A stretch of DNA of 64,000 nt. Source: Symbiodinium kawagutii. Lineage: Eukaryota > Sar > Dinophyceae > Suessiales > Symbiodiniaceae. Under the pieces are notes generated by a model. It was not told the DNA's origin. It saw only the letters and a list, made by a program, of their open reading frames with translations, and made no database searches. The translations under genes and the position numbers were made by a program. The stretch is from NCBI GenBank assembly GCA_009767595.1, contig VSDK01013331.1, positions 79,289 to 143,288 on the forward strand, written 5' to 3'. Each line of letters begins with the position of its first letter. Position 1 is the stretch's first letter. This document shows positions 46,501-58,613 of the stretch, piece after piece.

Positions 46501-46989
46501 CAGCAGGGCCCCTGGTGAAGAGATTTTTGTTGAAATCCCAAGCTGGTTTTTGCTGACCAGGGCTGATTTTGGAACAGAAAGCTGATTTGGGCAGATTTTG
46601 GGTGGTCTCTTAGTGTAGCTGCTAGCGTTATGTTCAACAGGGACGTGCAAAAAAACACAGTAGCTCTCCACTGCTACAGCTTGCTACTCTCTCCTCATAC
46701 CAGGTCTTACTGGGTTGCAAGTACCACACTCAAATAATATCTCGTATCAAATGATCACAAATTGAGTGCCGATAAATTTTCACAACTGCTCATCGTTGTC
46801 GGCTATGTGCGAATACCCTTGCTGTCAACAACAATAGTTGGGTCATGGTGGGTCTTCATCACCCCTAGCAGAATCCAATCTGTACCAGGGAACGACTTCT
46901 TTTTCCTTCCCCGCAGGTTCTTTTCTGGCACTGCCAGGTCTTCCTGGTAGCAGGAGCAGGCACAACAACTCCATCAACCAAGCACGGGC

Positions 46990-47110
46990 ACAGGTCAATG
47001 TCTTTTTACATGTTGAAAAAATATCTAAGAAATACTTAAAAACATCTAAAATATCTAACAAATATATCTAAACAATCTAAAATGCATCCAAAAAACATCT
47101 AACACAATGT
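46990..47110. repeat. aaatatctaa/aacatctaa low-complexity tract
   Basis: Irregular atctaa motifs every 8-14 bp. The adjoining region 46560-47290 shows no gene. Confidence 0.7.
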
Positions 47111-47319
47111 CTAACCAAACAGAATGACAACGAAGATGTTGACACTCTCTCAGTGAGATTGCAGCGCTGTGAAAAGTAACTCGCCGCATAGCATGCAGTT
47201 GCTAACAATTTTCAGAAGCCTCAAACATAAAAACTGCCATCAGCAGCTGGTTCTCTTCGTTGGTGGATGAGACTGACTTCAAAGATCCATCTATCAACAT
47301 CCGATGACGCAACTTGTTC

Positions 47320-47440
47320 TGATCGCCCCATGGTGCAGGTGCGTCGTCGGCGCCGCTGACCCGCGCCTGCTTCAAGTTGACCAGCTCAGTCTTCAGCGAT
47401 GCGAAGTCGCTAAGGAGCTTGTCCTGAACGGGTCATGCCA
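47320..47440 (-). CDS. possible repeat-unit exon
   Basis: The minus strand reads LLSDFASLKTELVNLKQARV. SDFASL matches the DFASL of the candidate at 24623, but the rest looks like coiled coil. Confidence 0.3.
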
Positions 47441-47802
47441 CCGGGGAACCCCTGGCGTAGGGATGGCGACGTTGTTGGTAACTGGAAGGGTAGGATTGGG
47501 TCCTGAGAAAGGACTTGCGAAAGGAAAAAGTGTAGCAAGTTGAGATCAATTTCCAACTGAAGGGGATGAACTGTGATGAACTTTGCTCGCAGATTGACAA
47601 CCTTGGGGTTGAACTGTGCTCAACTTGAACCAGCTCGTAGATCCAAAAGCTGGTGGAGTCACAGGTAGCTGGTTATAACTGGTCCGCCTGTCCGGAGTTC
47701 ACAGTCCCTGAGGGGCATCACTTTGAGCAGAAAATTCACAGTGACACACAGCTGGTTGATGGGAAAATCCATCAGAATGCCCCTTTTTATCACCAAATAC
47801 GA

Positions 47803-48012
47803 GGGTTTCCTATAATCAAGGACCCCCGAATCATCCTTTACTAGCCATTTAGAGTAGTAAAGCCTGGCAATTCACACTTGTTTATACTTTTTTCACATGT
47901 TTTATCATTTCTGCAAATTCCAGAACATGCTTGGCATGGTCGTCCCAACATAAAAAGCGTAAACCAACCATTTCATGGGCTTCCATGGGGGTCCCCAAAT
48001 TTGAAGAAAGCA
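47803..48012. mobile_element. family A element with internal insertion
   Basis: The left half (gagggtttcctataatcaagg ... agagtagtaaa) and right half (aaaccaaccatttcatgggc ... tttgaagaaagcacc) are separated by about 90 bp of foreign-looking sequence. Confidence 0.55.
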
Positions 48013-48014
48013 CC

Positions 48015-48150
48015 AAATAAATCGGGGGTTCCCAGGTCGATCTTCCCACCCAGGTTTGAGGCCCCTGGGCTCCCCAGCCATTCGGCCCTGCTGGCGTTCA
48101 ATGATTTGTTGCTGTCCTGGCCGCGCGAACCGCGCGGTGGCAGCTCAGTG
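48015..48150 (-). CDS. repeat-unit exon candidate
   Basis: After GGAGCCCAG| the minus strand reads SNLGGKIDLGTPDLFGAFF. NLGG recalls the candidates at 30449 and 31381. Confidence 0.35.
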
Positions 48151-48189
48151 GTCTTCGAACATATGGGATTCACCAGAAGTATAGTTGCT

Positions 48190-49120
48190 TAGTAACGATG
48201 GTAATAACAAGAATAATGTCGTAATAGCGGTGATGATCATTTATGATCATATCATCAAAATGATCCAACATCAATGAAATACCATTGTATGTTTTCTGAT
48301 ATTGTGGTAATAACTGTTATCTTTATATTTGTCTGCCAATTCATCGCTGTGATATGATAGTATGAGATAATTAATTAATAATGATCACAGTTCTTCATAA
48401 TAGGTGTGTCACGTATTAACCGTAATATGCATGATAGTTCTATAATGACAAAATGACCTATCATACTATGATAATGGCAACAATTCAATCACCACTCATG
48501 GCATCCAAACATTTCTATTTTGGAATCATGGGGATGCGCGGCTTCCCATTGGCGCGGATCACCTCTTTTTGGGGGCTTGAAAAAACTGGGAACTAAAGAG
48601 GGCTGGCGAGGAACAGAACTTACCCCGACTCGTTGGCAGGTGAACTTACTGGTTTCAGTTCCGAAGTTTTCTGATCTCTTTGAAGCAAAAATTTGATCAC
48701 TGAAAATTTCTCAGCTACTACTGCTGGAGAATTCTTGGATATAGCCTTAGTATGATTGCTGTTAACAACTGGTTTCCAACAATTGATGTGAAAATTTGTA
48801 TGATTGCCGTAAATAGCAACCACAACTGGTTGCTAATAATTACTTAAAACTGATTGCTGTAGAATACTATGATTAGGCACCACCCCTACAGTTTCAATGT
48901 TGCGCGCAAGCACAACAACTGTGGTCGTCAACGCGCGCCTTGCGCAGCTGCAGTGAGCAAGGCGATCAAGTCCTGGGAGGGAACTGATCCAGGAAGAGAC
49001 CATGCTAGCTCTGCGGAGTGCGTGGTCTCATGCTGACTCAGCTGTGGCTATGTGCACCGAACTACAAGTTACAAGTTGTTGAGTTCTCCGAGTCAAATTG
49101 GTGGGAAAAACATTAGTCAA
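48190..49120. other. AT-rich spacer, no gene seen
   Basis: Unique-looking sequence rich in taataatgat and atgatag motifs. The stretch 48720-48850 has loose repeats of attgctgtaaa and aactggttgc. Confidence 0.4.
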
Positions 49121-49533
49121 GATGTTGGCCAAGCTTGAACTGCCAGTGCGGCGGTAACAAGTTGAAGTTCCGGAGCGAATTCCCAGGGTTGGAACAACAA
49201 GCTACCCCTAGCTACCCAACACTGGGGCTCATTCCCAGTGTTCACACCACATCTCAGCCATTGCAACAGCAACAAGTTGCCAGCGAACAAGTTGAGGCTT
49301 GGCCCAGATCCACTGGCTCAGCTTCCGACATTGTACACCACTGCCTTCTGGTTGGACAGGTCGCTGGTGTCACTTCCTAGGACTCGTCACTGGCTTGGCA
49401 ATGCTGGCCATGTCGTCAGTGGCCATGATACGTGGATGGTGATGCGTGGCGGGTCTCGCGTTGGAAAACGTGGGGAGTGTCTCTACTTCATCGATCTAAA
49501 CGATGGTCACGTTCATCGGAAAATGATCATAAG

Positions 49534-49642
49534 AGGATTTCTCAAGTCATGACGGGGTACCCCCAGTTATCATCCAGCTTAACCAATAATTTTCAGTCAT
49601 GAACCCAGCATGACTTTGGGGGAAACAGTTTATGAAACCATC
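49534..49642. mobile_element. family A element
   Basis: aggatttctcaagtcatgacg ... acagtttatgaaaccatc. Confidence 0.6.
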
Positions 49643-50009
49643 ATAACTTTGTGTTCCTGAACCAGCATGGCCATGGTAGTCTGTCAAATTGCCGACATCG
49701 ATCCGTTGGATGAGCATCCGATCAGCGGATGAATCGAAAGCCCAGCGGCTCGGCAAACTTGGGAGACAATGAGTTGTCATGCCAACCCTTGGTTTCCTAT
49801 TGAATTGGTACCCTCCAATTCATAGACCTGGGGTTTGTCAATCCAGGGTCAACATTAGCAAGCTGTGAGCACAAGTAGCTAGCTCAGTTCTGCTAAATTA
49901 GCAGCGACCCATCCAAATGCTGGCGAAGTCCCTCAGTAAACTGAGCCCAAAAAAGTCACCAGCTATGGCTTATCCAATCACTAGGGGCACTGCAACTGGA
50001 TGTGCCATA

Positions 50010-50130
50010 TGGCAGTGGGTCAAAACCCCGTACCCCTGGTTCTCCTATCATTAACCAGGCTGTTTTCCATAATTGTTGTTGGTGATCATCCCCCATGAAA
50101 TTGGTTGGTTAACTGCTTGACCCATGGCCA
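50010..50130. mobile_element. family B element
   Basis: tggcagtgggtcaaaaccccg ... cttgacccatggcca, flanked by cat/tat. Confidence 0.8.
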
Positions 50131-50334
50131 TATCCACTGCGAAATCCACTGCGTACATCCACCAAGTGATGAGTGCCAAGCCCTGCAACTGGTTTTCTGG
50201 CCGTTGATTGGTTTGTTTGAATGGATCTTAATTTACGAATATGTTTGATGTTTTTAAGAAATTGAATGAAGATTTAGATCTTATAGATGTGTTCATAAAT
50301 TCTTCAAATAAATCGTTGCAAAAATTCTGGAAGT

Positions 50335-50495
50335 TTCTGCGCGAGACCAGCCCAGTCGTGCGACTTCGTGCCCGTAGCCACTTCTCAGTCGCAGACGTGA
50401 GTTCTGACGCACCACTTGTGGAACCACGCTCTCCAGCTCATCGGCTAAGCACGGTGGCAAGGTGGCGTCCGGTGGCGCAGGTTGGTGCATGGTGA
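50335..50495 (-). CDS. possible repeat-unit exon
   Basis: The minus strand reads SRLRLRSGYGHEVARLGWSR; LRLRS and ARLGW recall the LRSF and LGS parts of the unit. Confidence 0.3.
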
Positions 50496-50509
50496 ACCAT
50501 GGAAGAAGT

Positions 50510-50660
50510 CAATGGTGATGGTTGGCTGATGGATGATGTTCCATGAGTTGAATGGTTGGTTAAGGGATGGTGAATGGGTGAATGGTGGATGGTGAATGGT
50601 GGATGGTGAATGGTTGGTTCATGGCTGGTGAATGGTTGGTGAATGGATGGAGAATGATCA
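50510..50660. repeat. gaatggttggt/gatggtgaat low-complexity tract
   Basis: Irregular repeats of ggtgaatggtggatggtg. Confidence 0.8.
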
Positions 50661-50864
50661 ATTAGTATTGAATTGTGGGTGCTAGAATGTCCTACAATGA
50701 TTTAAAAAACGGCTGGTGTAATGTTTGAACACGAAAGCTCAATAATTGGAGATGACCAGCAAAGGATAAGTGCGGCTGACGACACAATTGCCCTTCGTCC
50801 CTCCACGATCACTTGCAGGAACACCACTCTTTTTGGTCCCACAATCTGACGACCATGCTTTGTC

Positions 50865-50920
50865 ACCGTCACCACCACCACCACCGCCACCACCACAACC
50901 ACTACCACTACCACCCAGAG

Positions 50921-50964
<44 letters not shown>

Positions 50965-51010
50965 GCAACAGCAGCAGCAGCGGCAGCAGCAGCAGCAGCA
51001 GCAACAAATG
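50865..51010. repeat. compound trinucleotide microsatellite (cac)n-(aac)n-(agc)n
   Basis: Three adjoining triplet runs. All poly-residue ORFs across it on both strands are artefacts. Confidence 0.95.
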
Positions 51011-51189
51011 AAGGGAGAAGAAACATAGTGCTCAAACTTGTGAAATCGCAAATAGCTGGAGCAACTTCACCCAACACGACTCTCAAGTCGAGTGATGTAT
51101 TCATCTTATACACATAAACGACCATGGACCCCTCATGCCTGCAGTATACAAGATCATCTACCATCTGGTTTCACGACTCCCTGTAGCTC

Positions 51190-51251
51190 TTTAGCTCGCT
51201 CCCCCTTTAAAGGGATTGGGATACCCCTGGCTCCTGGCCTCGCTCCCTGAG
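51190..51251. repeat. dispersed repeat (copy also at 59826-59884)
   Basis: ctcgctccccctttaaaggg ... atacccctggctcctggcct. The second copy has the same order of motifs (cgctccccctgtcaaggg, gatacccctggctcca). Confidence 0.6.
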
Positions 51252-51349
51252 AATCACCAGCAAGTTATATCAGTCCCGAAGTTCTCACCTCGCTGAGGTT
51301 CCGACCCACAAAGCCGAATCGCATGTACTTCGACTCGCTGCCTTTCTTG

Positions 51350-51500
51350 AAGTAGTACGAAACAGGTCGAAGTTGCCTCACAGCCGCAGGGGATGTAGGC
51401 ACCATCACAAGCTCATGAGGGATGTAGGTGATCACCATCAACACCACTAATAAGTAGTAAGACACAGGTCGAAGTTGCCTGGCAAAGGCACGAGCCAAAT
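51350..51500. repeat. direct repeat acaggtcgaagttgcct (two copies ~102 bp apart)
   Basis: The motif occurs at about 51361 and 51463, each preceded by agtagtacgaa or agtagtaagac. On the minus strand both give RQLRPVSYY. Origin unknown. Confidence 0.7.
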
Positions 51501-51666
51501 GGTGTGTCTCTGACGACCACATTTTCTGGAGATATAAAGTCCACAAGTTGCTAGGAATTGTGGATGATCAATGTTGGAATTGTGGATAGTTGATTAGTTG
51601 ATTAGTTGATTACATTTGGATAGTTGATTAGTTGTCTAAGTTGATTAGTTGATTTAGATGTCTTTT

Positions 51667-51762
51667 GCATCTCCCCCATCATTAACCATTCATTGTTTTC
51701 CCTATCATTGGTGGTGGTTATCCCCCATGAGTTGGTTCATTAATATTGACCAATAGCCATAT
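51667..51762. mobile_element. family B element, left end missing
   Basis: tcccccatcattaaccattc ... aatattgaccaatagccat. Confidence 0.6.
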
Positions 51763-51789
51763 GTCCCAAAAAACATATGTCTTTGAAAA

Positions 51790-51960
51790 GGCTCCGCCCG
51801 GGCATAGCGGGCTGGGGGCCCCGGCCTTAGCATCCACAAGGCTCCGGAATCTTCGGCATCAGCGCGCTGGATCTGGATTTGACCGGGGGCTGGAGCAGCC
51901 ACAAGGTCTTCCGCCTGGCTGCCAAGCTGTCGCACAGTTTCACCAAGGGTAGATGCCATG
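51790..51960 (-). CDS. possible exon, repeat-like
   Basis: The minus strand reads MASTLGETVRQLGSQAEDLV in a GC-rich island. The LG/S-rich spacing of TLGETVRQLGS is close to the unit but not convincing. Confidence 0.28.
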
Positions 51961-52681
51961 GTTTTGAATGATTTACAAGTGGTAGATGAATGTTTCCCAA
52001 GGGTAGATGTTTACCATGAGGATATAAAATCATTGATTTAAGCCACATAGATAAGCATATCCCTCATGGCATTTCTATCAGCATTGATTTAAAGCATAGA
52101 TTTGAATGCATTTTAAACCAGGGTTACTATCCCCTTGTTGCTCAAAAACATGGCATTTCTTTTGATATCTCATTCAAAACATCGTTCCTCAAACTTCGCC
52201 ATGGAAATTCTGGTTCACCTCCTTCCTGCTTTTAGTACTGTAGGAATGCTGAGCTACATTTAACGAAGTTTTCCAAAGTGGTGACATGTAAAGGCGAAGT
52301 TACCCCAACATCTCTGCAGAATTCCTGTCCTGCTGTGCCAAGAAATCTTTCAGAGTACGCTGAAGAGGCTTGATCTCCTTCTTCAAGCGTCGGTCTGAAA
52401 CAGCGGTCCTGGGTCAGCTGATGCAGCTGGCCGTAAGATGTTCTAAAGGATACCACCAGATGTCGCCAAAAAGAATGGAACATGATACATCAGTGGTACT
52501 ACTGATCCAACAAGCTCGACCTAAGATCTCTCGCCCACGTTTTCAAAAATCTTTTGCCAACTGCTGGAATGGCTTTAATGGCCACTCCAAGGATCCTTCG
52601 ATCCACGGATCCGAATCAGGTGAGCAGATCGACGATTCATGGATCAACGGGAATGGTTGTCATGCTCCTTCTTGGATAGAT

Positions 52682-52798
52682 GGTAGCTTCTCAAGTCGTA
52701 GGGGACCCCCCAAATCATTCTTTGTAATCTTGATATGATTCGTTTGTACAATAAAACCGACCAATTTTGGGGTACCCCCAGCTATTAAGAAGCCACCA
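52682..52798. mobile_element. family A element
   Basis: ggtagcttctcaagtcgtagg ... gctattaagaagccacc. Confidence 0.65.
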
Positions 52799-53259
52799 GA
52801 GCCTCTGTTTTTGAGCAATCACCTGCAAAGATTCCCCGAAACGACGGCAAGAACTCCAACTTCACCATCGCTTCTGATGGACTTACTTTGGATCTATCAT
52901 CATCCAATCATCACCGGGAAAAATGAAAGAACCAGAAAACCAGCTTCCCGTCACTGTCTATTGGATGTCCTAGGCTTGCCAGAAACCAAGCATGATGAAC
53001 TATGGTTTAACCTTGAACAACCATTGTTCATCGTTGACGACCAGTGCGAAAGCATCATGGGCACCCATTATACCATTGCTAACCATTATGTGTTAGACCA
53101 TTATGTTCATCTTCTTCAATAACCAGTGGCTTTATTACAATTAGCTATATAATGTTCGTCGTTGGCAACCAGTGGATTCATTACCATTCAGCTTAAAGTT
53201 GTGAACCCATTCATGTTAACAATCGGTGTTGAATGAACCCAGGTAACCAGTGAACATTC

Positions 53260-53372
53260 GGCAGTGGGTCAAAACCCTGTACCCCTGGTTCCCCTATCAT
53301 TAACCATTGTTTTCCTCATTGTTGGTTGGTCATTATCTTCCATCATTTATGGTTAATATTGACCCATAGCCA
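53260..53372. mobile_element. family B element
   Basis: cggcagtgggtcaaaaccctg ... ttgacccatagcca, flanked by attc on both sides. Confidence 0.8.
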
Positions 53373-53792
53373 TTCAGCCTGAAGACCGAGGTTGTTGTCA
53401 ACCCCCCTGTGACTCTCGTTTGGCTCCACGCCGAGCCGAGCCACACTGTGTTCGAGAGCCAGGAGCCGTGGAGGTTTCCTCCCGTGTTGGTGAACTCCAA
53501 CACCTTGGGCTACGCAAGCTGAGAGTCGTCAACTCAAAAATTGAGCCACGTAGAAATACATGTATATGACTCGACTCTCAAATACCCTATCTTTTGCGGA
53601 TTCATACCTTTAGTTTTGGGACTTTCAACCATGTTTATGAGGCAATTGCGGGTCAAGGTGCATGTATTCATCGATTTGTTGCTGCCGAATCACATGTGCG
53701 CCCTGGAAGTACCAGTGGAGTCCGGTTGCTGTGTAGTACATGTACCTCGAGACGACCAGCTGCGGCGAAGTTTCGCCCGTTGAAATGACATG

Positions 53793-53985
53793 ATGGCGAG
53801 CGACCGGGTCAAGCAGTTACGTAACCAACGATGGTGAAGCCTAGCTGGTTAATGGTTAGTAATAGGGTATAACAAGCAACAATAGTAGGGAATATATACC
53901 AAGTATATGACTATGGGTCAATATTAATCAACCAATTAATGGGGAATAATCATCAACAAGTTCATAGGGAAAAGAATGGTTGCTA
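53793..53985. mobile_element. family B composite, reverse orientation, right end worn
   Basis: tggcgagcgaccgggtcaag, then tatgggtcaatattaatcaac and tcatagggaaaagaatgg. Confidence 0.55.
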
Positions 53986-54164
53986 ATCAGCGTAAATGAC
54001 ATGAAAACCTAGTCGGCAATATGCCAGTTGAAATCAGTTGCGATTTGAAACCCATTGAAAACTCAAAAAAACACCAAACATCACCAAATTAAGCACACAG
54101 GAAATCCAAAGCCATCCCCAAAACCACCCTCAAAGGAGATCCCCTCAAGAAACCCACCAGTTCC

Positions 54165-54245
54165 CCCCCCCGCGCGATGCCCCCGCGCACGAGTCAGGCG
54201 CGAAGTTCACGGTGTTGGGGACTTGAAGTGTGCCCTGGGCACTTA
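54165..54245 (-). CDS. possible repeat-unit exon
   Basis: The minus strand reads QGTLQVPNTVNFAPDSCAGA; the start resembles GGTLSVYG of the candidate at 30449. It lies in a GC-rich patch. Confidence 0.28.
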
Positions 54246-54287
54246 GGCCTGGTCAGCGCCAGGGGATCTATGAAAGTGATCGCTACC

Positions 54288-54353
54288 CTTCCAGGTTAGC
54301 AGCAAGGCAACCTGTGGTGTAGGATGGTCACCTGTAGGTCTCTGGAAGGGTAT
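54288..54353. other. inverted repeat / hairpin
   Basis: tacccttccag at the left and ctggaagggta at the right form an 11-bp stem. An inner aggcaacctg/caggtgac pairing is possible. Confidence 0.6.
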
Positions 54354-54826
54354 TGATAGGTAGTGTCGTTATTGTTTCTTGGTTGATAGGTAGCCATGGT
54401 TGGTAGCTATGATAGCTATGGTTGATAGGGGGTAACCAGAATTCTCCTTCAAAATCTCCCCTGACGTCGGGCCCTGCGCTGCGCCACTGGGTTTCCCTGA
54501 CTGCTGCCCAGCCGTACAAAGCTGCGAATCGACAAAGGAGAACCGAGGCTTTGGTGATCAGAGACCTGCGATGCAAAGATTGATGGTGTGGTATGTGGTG
54601 AGTCAAAGGTCCGAAAAATCACATCTTGAAAAACAAAAAACTAAAGTAACTGTTATGCAATGTCGAGGTGCATAATATACTACGAAGGTTTTTCAACAGC
54701 CAAAGCCGTAGACATTGCGAAGAGTGCGGACGGCTCTTAATGTTTAAATTTTAGTTCAACACGAATCGCCCGCAACGAATCGCTGAGTTTCCGCACTGGA
54801 ATTGCAGGTCCCAATCAGCACCTAAG

Positions 54827-54947
54827 TGGCTATGGGTCAGTTCAACCTGTACTACTGGTTCCCCCGTCATTAACCACTGTTTTCCTTATTATTGTTGGTT
54901 TGTATCCCCCGTGAAATTGGTTGGTTAAGTGCTTGACCCAGCTCGCC
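54827..54947. mobile_element. family B element
   Basis: tggctatgggtcagttcaacc ... gcttgacccagctcgcc. Confidence 0.7.
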
Positions 54948-55135
54948 AAGTGGGACCAACAAAACCTCCGATCACCTTGCCGACCAACCGAGGAGTTTGG
55001 ATCAGTCACGATCCACCCATTGGAAAGTGGTGCTGTTCAGGCTGCGGCCAATCATGGCTAGCAGCTAGGGGTGATGTTTCAGCTTGTGGATTGTTGGTCA
55101 ATCATGGTCAATCCTTCACGATTGATGACTACATA

Positions 55136-55222
55136 TGGCAGTGGGTCAAAACCCGTACCCCTGGTTCCCCTATCATTAACCATTGGTTTCCCTTTAAAAT
55201 GGTTAATATTGACCCATAGCCA
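55136..55222. mobile_element. family B element, short form
   Basis: tggcagtgggtcaaaacccgt ... ttgacccatagcca, inside catat/atatg. The interior is about 30 bp shorter than usual. Confidence 0.8.
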
Positions 55223-55639
55223 TATGACTACTGCTTCATCAATGCTAACTGTTGATTCGCTGCTTCGTGGCTGTCGGTTCTCGTGATTGCTTGTCAGCAA
55301 TCTTCTAGGAGACGCAGCATCGACAACACCTGTGATACCTGGTGCATTTCCAGCGACCTTTACTTGCTGTTCAACAAACCACGGCGCGTGTAAGCTTCCT
55401 AATCACCAGCATCACAATCCCTTGACAACATTTCATCCATCATTTTCTACGATTGCTTTGTTGAACTTTGTTGGTCACTCAATTGTTTGTCATCGTTGCC
55501 TAAAAATCAACACCTAGTGGCTAATAATGGCTATTACTAAGGGGATAACTATAGAACACTAAGATGGTTAACAATGGTTCTTACTGGCTAATAATCGGAG
55601 AATCTCTTGTTCACGACGCTCAAAGAACTCAGCTGCCGA

Positions 55640-55790
55640 GAGACAATCCAAAGGGTAAAAGCAGTAGACCAACGTGGCTACCTGGTCTCAGATCAGCTGG
55701 CAGCGGCGTTTTCTGCCACCCGAGCTGTGAGTTCGAGATGCTCCGAGTCGATGAAACACCCAACCAGCAAACATAATCCAACGATCCATC
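55640..55790 (-). CDS. repeat-unit exon candidate
   Basis: The minus strand reads STRSISNSQLGWQKTPLPAD, then a stretch ending PFGLSLGS. TRSI, QLGW and FGLS match LRSF, RLGS and VYGM elements. Confidence 0.35.
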
Positions 55791-55831
55791 CCCAAGTGGA
55801 CTACCACAGCTGGTTGTGTTTTTCACACAGC

Positions 55832-55950
55832 TGGCTGTGAGTCAAAACCCCGTACCCCTGGTTCCCGTATCATTAACCAGGCTGTTTCCCTATAGTCTTG
55901 CTGGTCATTATCCACCATGAAATTGGTTGGTTAATATTGACCCATAACCA
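55832..55950. mobile_element. family B element
   Basis: ctggctgtgagtcaaaacccc ... ttgacccataaccag, flanked by agct on both sides. Confidence 0.8.
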
Positions 55951-55984
55951 GCTGTGAAATCACCGACGCGAAAAATCCTCTCCG

Positions 55985-56107
55985 CGAGATGACAGACTGT
56001 GACTTTCGCTGCGACAGCCGCTGGGCTGTCCGACGACTTTGCAACGATGGCGAGGAGTCCATGTGATTGCAATTGAAGATGGACACTGCCGAGCCAGGCC
56101 GAGCATA
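55985..56107 (-). CDS. repeat-unit exon candidate (strong)
   Basis: After GATGAGAG| the minus strand reads SYARPGSAVSIFNCNHMDSS, then PSLQSR. This is the LRSxARLGSxxSVLDxxHLxSSPSLQS succession in register. The neighbourhood is element-rich intron-like DNA. Confidence 0.6.
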
Positions 56108-56206
56108 GCTCCTCTCATCGCCGTCAACAGGATCGGCCCTGTGATTGAAACCAGTGATTTGTCTATGAAATATGATTGAACATGAGATTGAAATGTTTAT
56201 GACTTT

Positions 56207-56295
56207 GGTTTCTCCAAAAAAGGAGGTAGCCCCAAATCATCCCATCATCGTTTTTGGCCCCCAGTTTGGGGGTGCCCGCAGCTTGAGAAACCACC
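56207..56295. mobile_element. family A element, short form
   Basis: ggtttctccaaaaaaggaggt ... gcagcttgagaaaccacc. Confidence 0.7.
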
Positions 56296-56584
56296 GTCTA
56301 GTAGCTGTTTAACCATGAGTTTGTTGGTGATTATCCCCTGTTGTTAACCATTCTTATCCCGTATAAAACCGCTATTGCCCATAGTCAATCCTGGAAAATC
56401 CAACGGTTTTCGCTATCAGCCATGACAATCCCCTATGATGAACCACTGTTAGCCATGATTAACCCTAGAAAATCCCTTATTTAACCATAGTTCACCATAT
56501 GAACTATAGTTATGACCCATTCTCAATGATTATCCACTAGGATTCACCACAAGTTGATCCCCAGCTTCTACGAAACCACCACTG

Positions 56585-56655
56585 ATCCATGGTCACCGCA
56601 GGTCGCGGTGGTCCTTGCTGACAGCAAGAAACCAAGGTTCGTGAAGCTCATCACC
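56585..56655 (-). CDS. repeat-unit exon candidate
   Basis: The minus strand reads VMSFTNLGFLLSARTTATCG, matching LRSFxxLGSxLSxxxxxxC. Confidence 0.4.
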
Positions 56656-56739
56656 TAAACCGGTCGGCCCAGTGCCCAACCACGGTGCGAAAAGAGCAGG
56701 GGAAAACCATGGGATCCATGGGGAAAGACTATGAGTAAT

Positions 56740-56910
56740 GATGGTTTATGATGGTTAATGATGGTCAATGATGGTTGATGGAGAAGTTGATGATGGTTAA
56801 TGCATGATTAATATGGCTAATGATGTGTAATGATGGTTAATGAAGATTAATGGAAAAAAACCTTGGTTAATGGGAAAAGGCATTGGTTAATGGGGGAATG
56901 ATGGTGAAGT
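56740..56910. repeat. gatggttaatgatgg low-complexity tract
   Basis: Irregular taatgatggt motifs. Confidence 0.8.
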
Positions 56911-57001
56911 TAACCAACAAATTCATAGGTGGAGCAATGGTGATGCTACTCAGCCATTGTTGATTGCTATGCAGTACTATTTTGAAGCACAAGTCATCAT
57001 G

Positions 57002-57002
<1 letters not shown>

Positions 57003-57050
<48 letters not shown>

Positions 57051-57072
57051 ATAATCATCAATAATCATCAGC
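57003..57072. repeat. (atc)n microsatellite
   Basis: catcatcatc run; the poly-Asp frame on the minus strand is an artefact. Confidence 0.95.
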
Positions 57073-57544
57073 ATGGCTGAATAGCAGTACTGATTATAAT
57101 TGGCATTGATAATTACCATTGCTAATCAGTAATAGTAGTAGTCGTAATAGCAGTAATAGTAATGACATTGATATTCAACAGTAACGATAATTATTGGTCT
57201 GGCAATATCATTCTCATCACTACTACTGCTTATGAATCTCGGCATCGTTGATGGATATCTTTTTTCTAATTCCAGTCATTTTTTGAGGATTTGCAATCCT
57301 GGTGAAAAAATCCCATGGGATACCAATCTCATTGATCATTCTGTGCACCTCCCTCATCCCTGTCGACCTATTAGAGATGGTCTGGTTATCCCTCAGCTAA
57401 TTTCTGTAACTAGGGCCAGTTGATCAAGCGCTACATTAGGTCTATCATTCGCAATCATTGCCCATCATACAGCATCACAATCTTGAATCAATCCACTATC
57501 AGTAATTAACCACTATTATCCACCACCGATATTAACTACTACGA

Positions 57545-57645
57545 CTTCGCAGTGCAAGTAACGAGACTGTCATCCTGAGGCTCCCAGCAGAGAGAGCGAC
57601 AAAACCAACCGAGCCCAGCCTGAGGGATGGAGCGATGAGGGATGT
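57545..57645 (-). CDS. repeat-unit exon candidate
   Basis: The minus strand reads SLRLGSVGFVALSAGSLRMT, similar to RLGSxxxVxxxxxGSLxL. Confidence 0.35.
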
Positions 57646-57660
57646 CACTCGTGTCCTGTG

Positions 57661-57760
57661 GTGGTTTCTTAACATAGGGAACCCCCAAAAAATGGTGTGT
57701 TTGATATTAAATGACTATCAATGGATGATTTGGGGGTACCCCTATTTTGAAAACCCACCA
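57661..57760. mobile_element. family A element, complete
   Basis: gtggtttcttaacatagggaa ... attttgaaaacccacc, with tgtg on both sides. Confidence 0.8.
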
Positions 57761-57831
57761 TGTGTTCATCTGGTTTCCTTCAAGGTTTATTTTGGTCTAC
57801 CCGCAACCAGTTTCCGACAAAGGTAACCATC

Positions 57832-57882
57832 CGGCCCGCCCTTCTCGGGTTACCTACTAGGTAACCAAAGAAGGGTAGGATT
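57832..57882. other. hairpin
   Basis: cccttctcgggttacctac and taggtaaccaaagaaggg can pair around ctactagg. Confidence 0.6.
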
Positions 57883-58299
57883 GGTCATGTTCACATATGT
57901 TTTTGGGCTTGTGGAGGTAAGTATGATGTGCGTTTGTGGGTTGGTCATGTGGAGGCCGGTACTTCCGATCCAACAGAAAATATCAATCCATCAACCGATC
58001 ATTTGCTTATACCGGGGAACAAATGTTTAAAACCATCAGCCAGGTCTGATTTTTTGGATGACCTCCTTCTTGAATCTTGTAGACACAAAGTGGCTTTTAG
58101 GTTCCTTGCGACAATTTTCATTTTTAGTGGATACGCGTGGTATATAAATCTTTTTTTTTGTGGATATTTTAGTTGATATTTTGGATATTAGTGGATATAC
58201 GTGACGACAATCTTTAATCTTTAGTGGACATTGAGTAAATCAATCCATATCACTCCAATCCCAAAAACGCTAAGTCTGCCTGCGAAGATCATGGCCGCC

Positions 58300-58500
58300 T
58301 AACCAGGACACAGCTCAGCCATGCTCAGCCGCAGACTTGGTAGTTCCCACGGCAAAGAAAGCGAAGCCCAAACAAACAAAGCCTCAAGACGTGACAACTC
58401 GATGCTGGTTCCATCTGTGCCATGCCCTCGCCTGGCCAATTGCCCCAGAGAATCCATGAGAATCCCAGCTGGATTTCTGGGGGATTTTCCGTGCAGCTGA
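58300..58500 (-). CDS. repeat-unit exon candidate
   Basis: The minus strand reads SRLEALFVWASLSLPWELPS and then LRLSMAEL. SRLE and SLSLPWELPSLRLS have the spacing of two array units. Just to the left, 58262-58285 (minus: aggcagacttagcg) is a one-base-shifted relative of the sequence at 58885. Confidence 0.4.
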
Positions 58501-58613
58501 CTGTTGTTCACACCATGATTGTTCATGCGTCTCGGCAGCGAGATCCAGAGATCATCGAGCCCAGTAGGGAAAATCTTCTCAGTACAGCTAGAGACTAATA
58601 TGATGCATGTAGC

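Noticed and set aside
50702-51164. Poly-Leu, poly-Val, poly-Ala, poly-Gln and poly-Thr ORFs
   Set aside because: Produced by the triplet microsatellite in different frames and strands.
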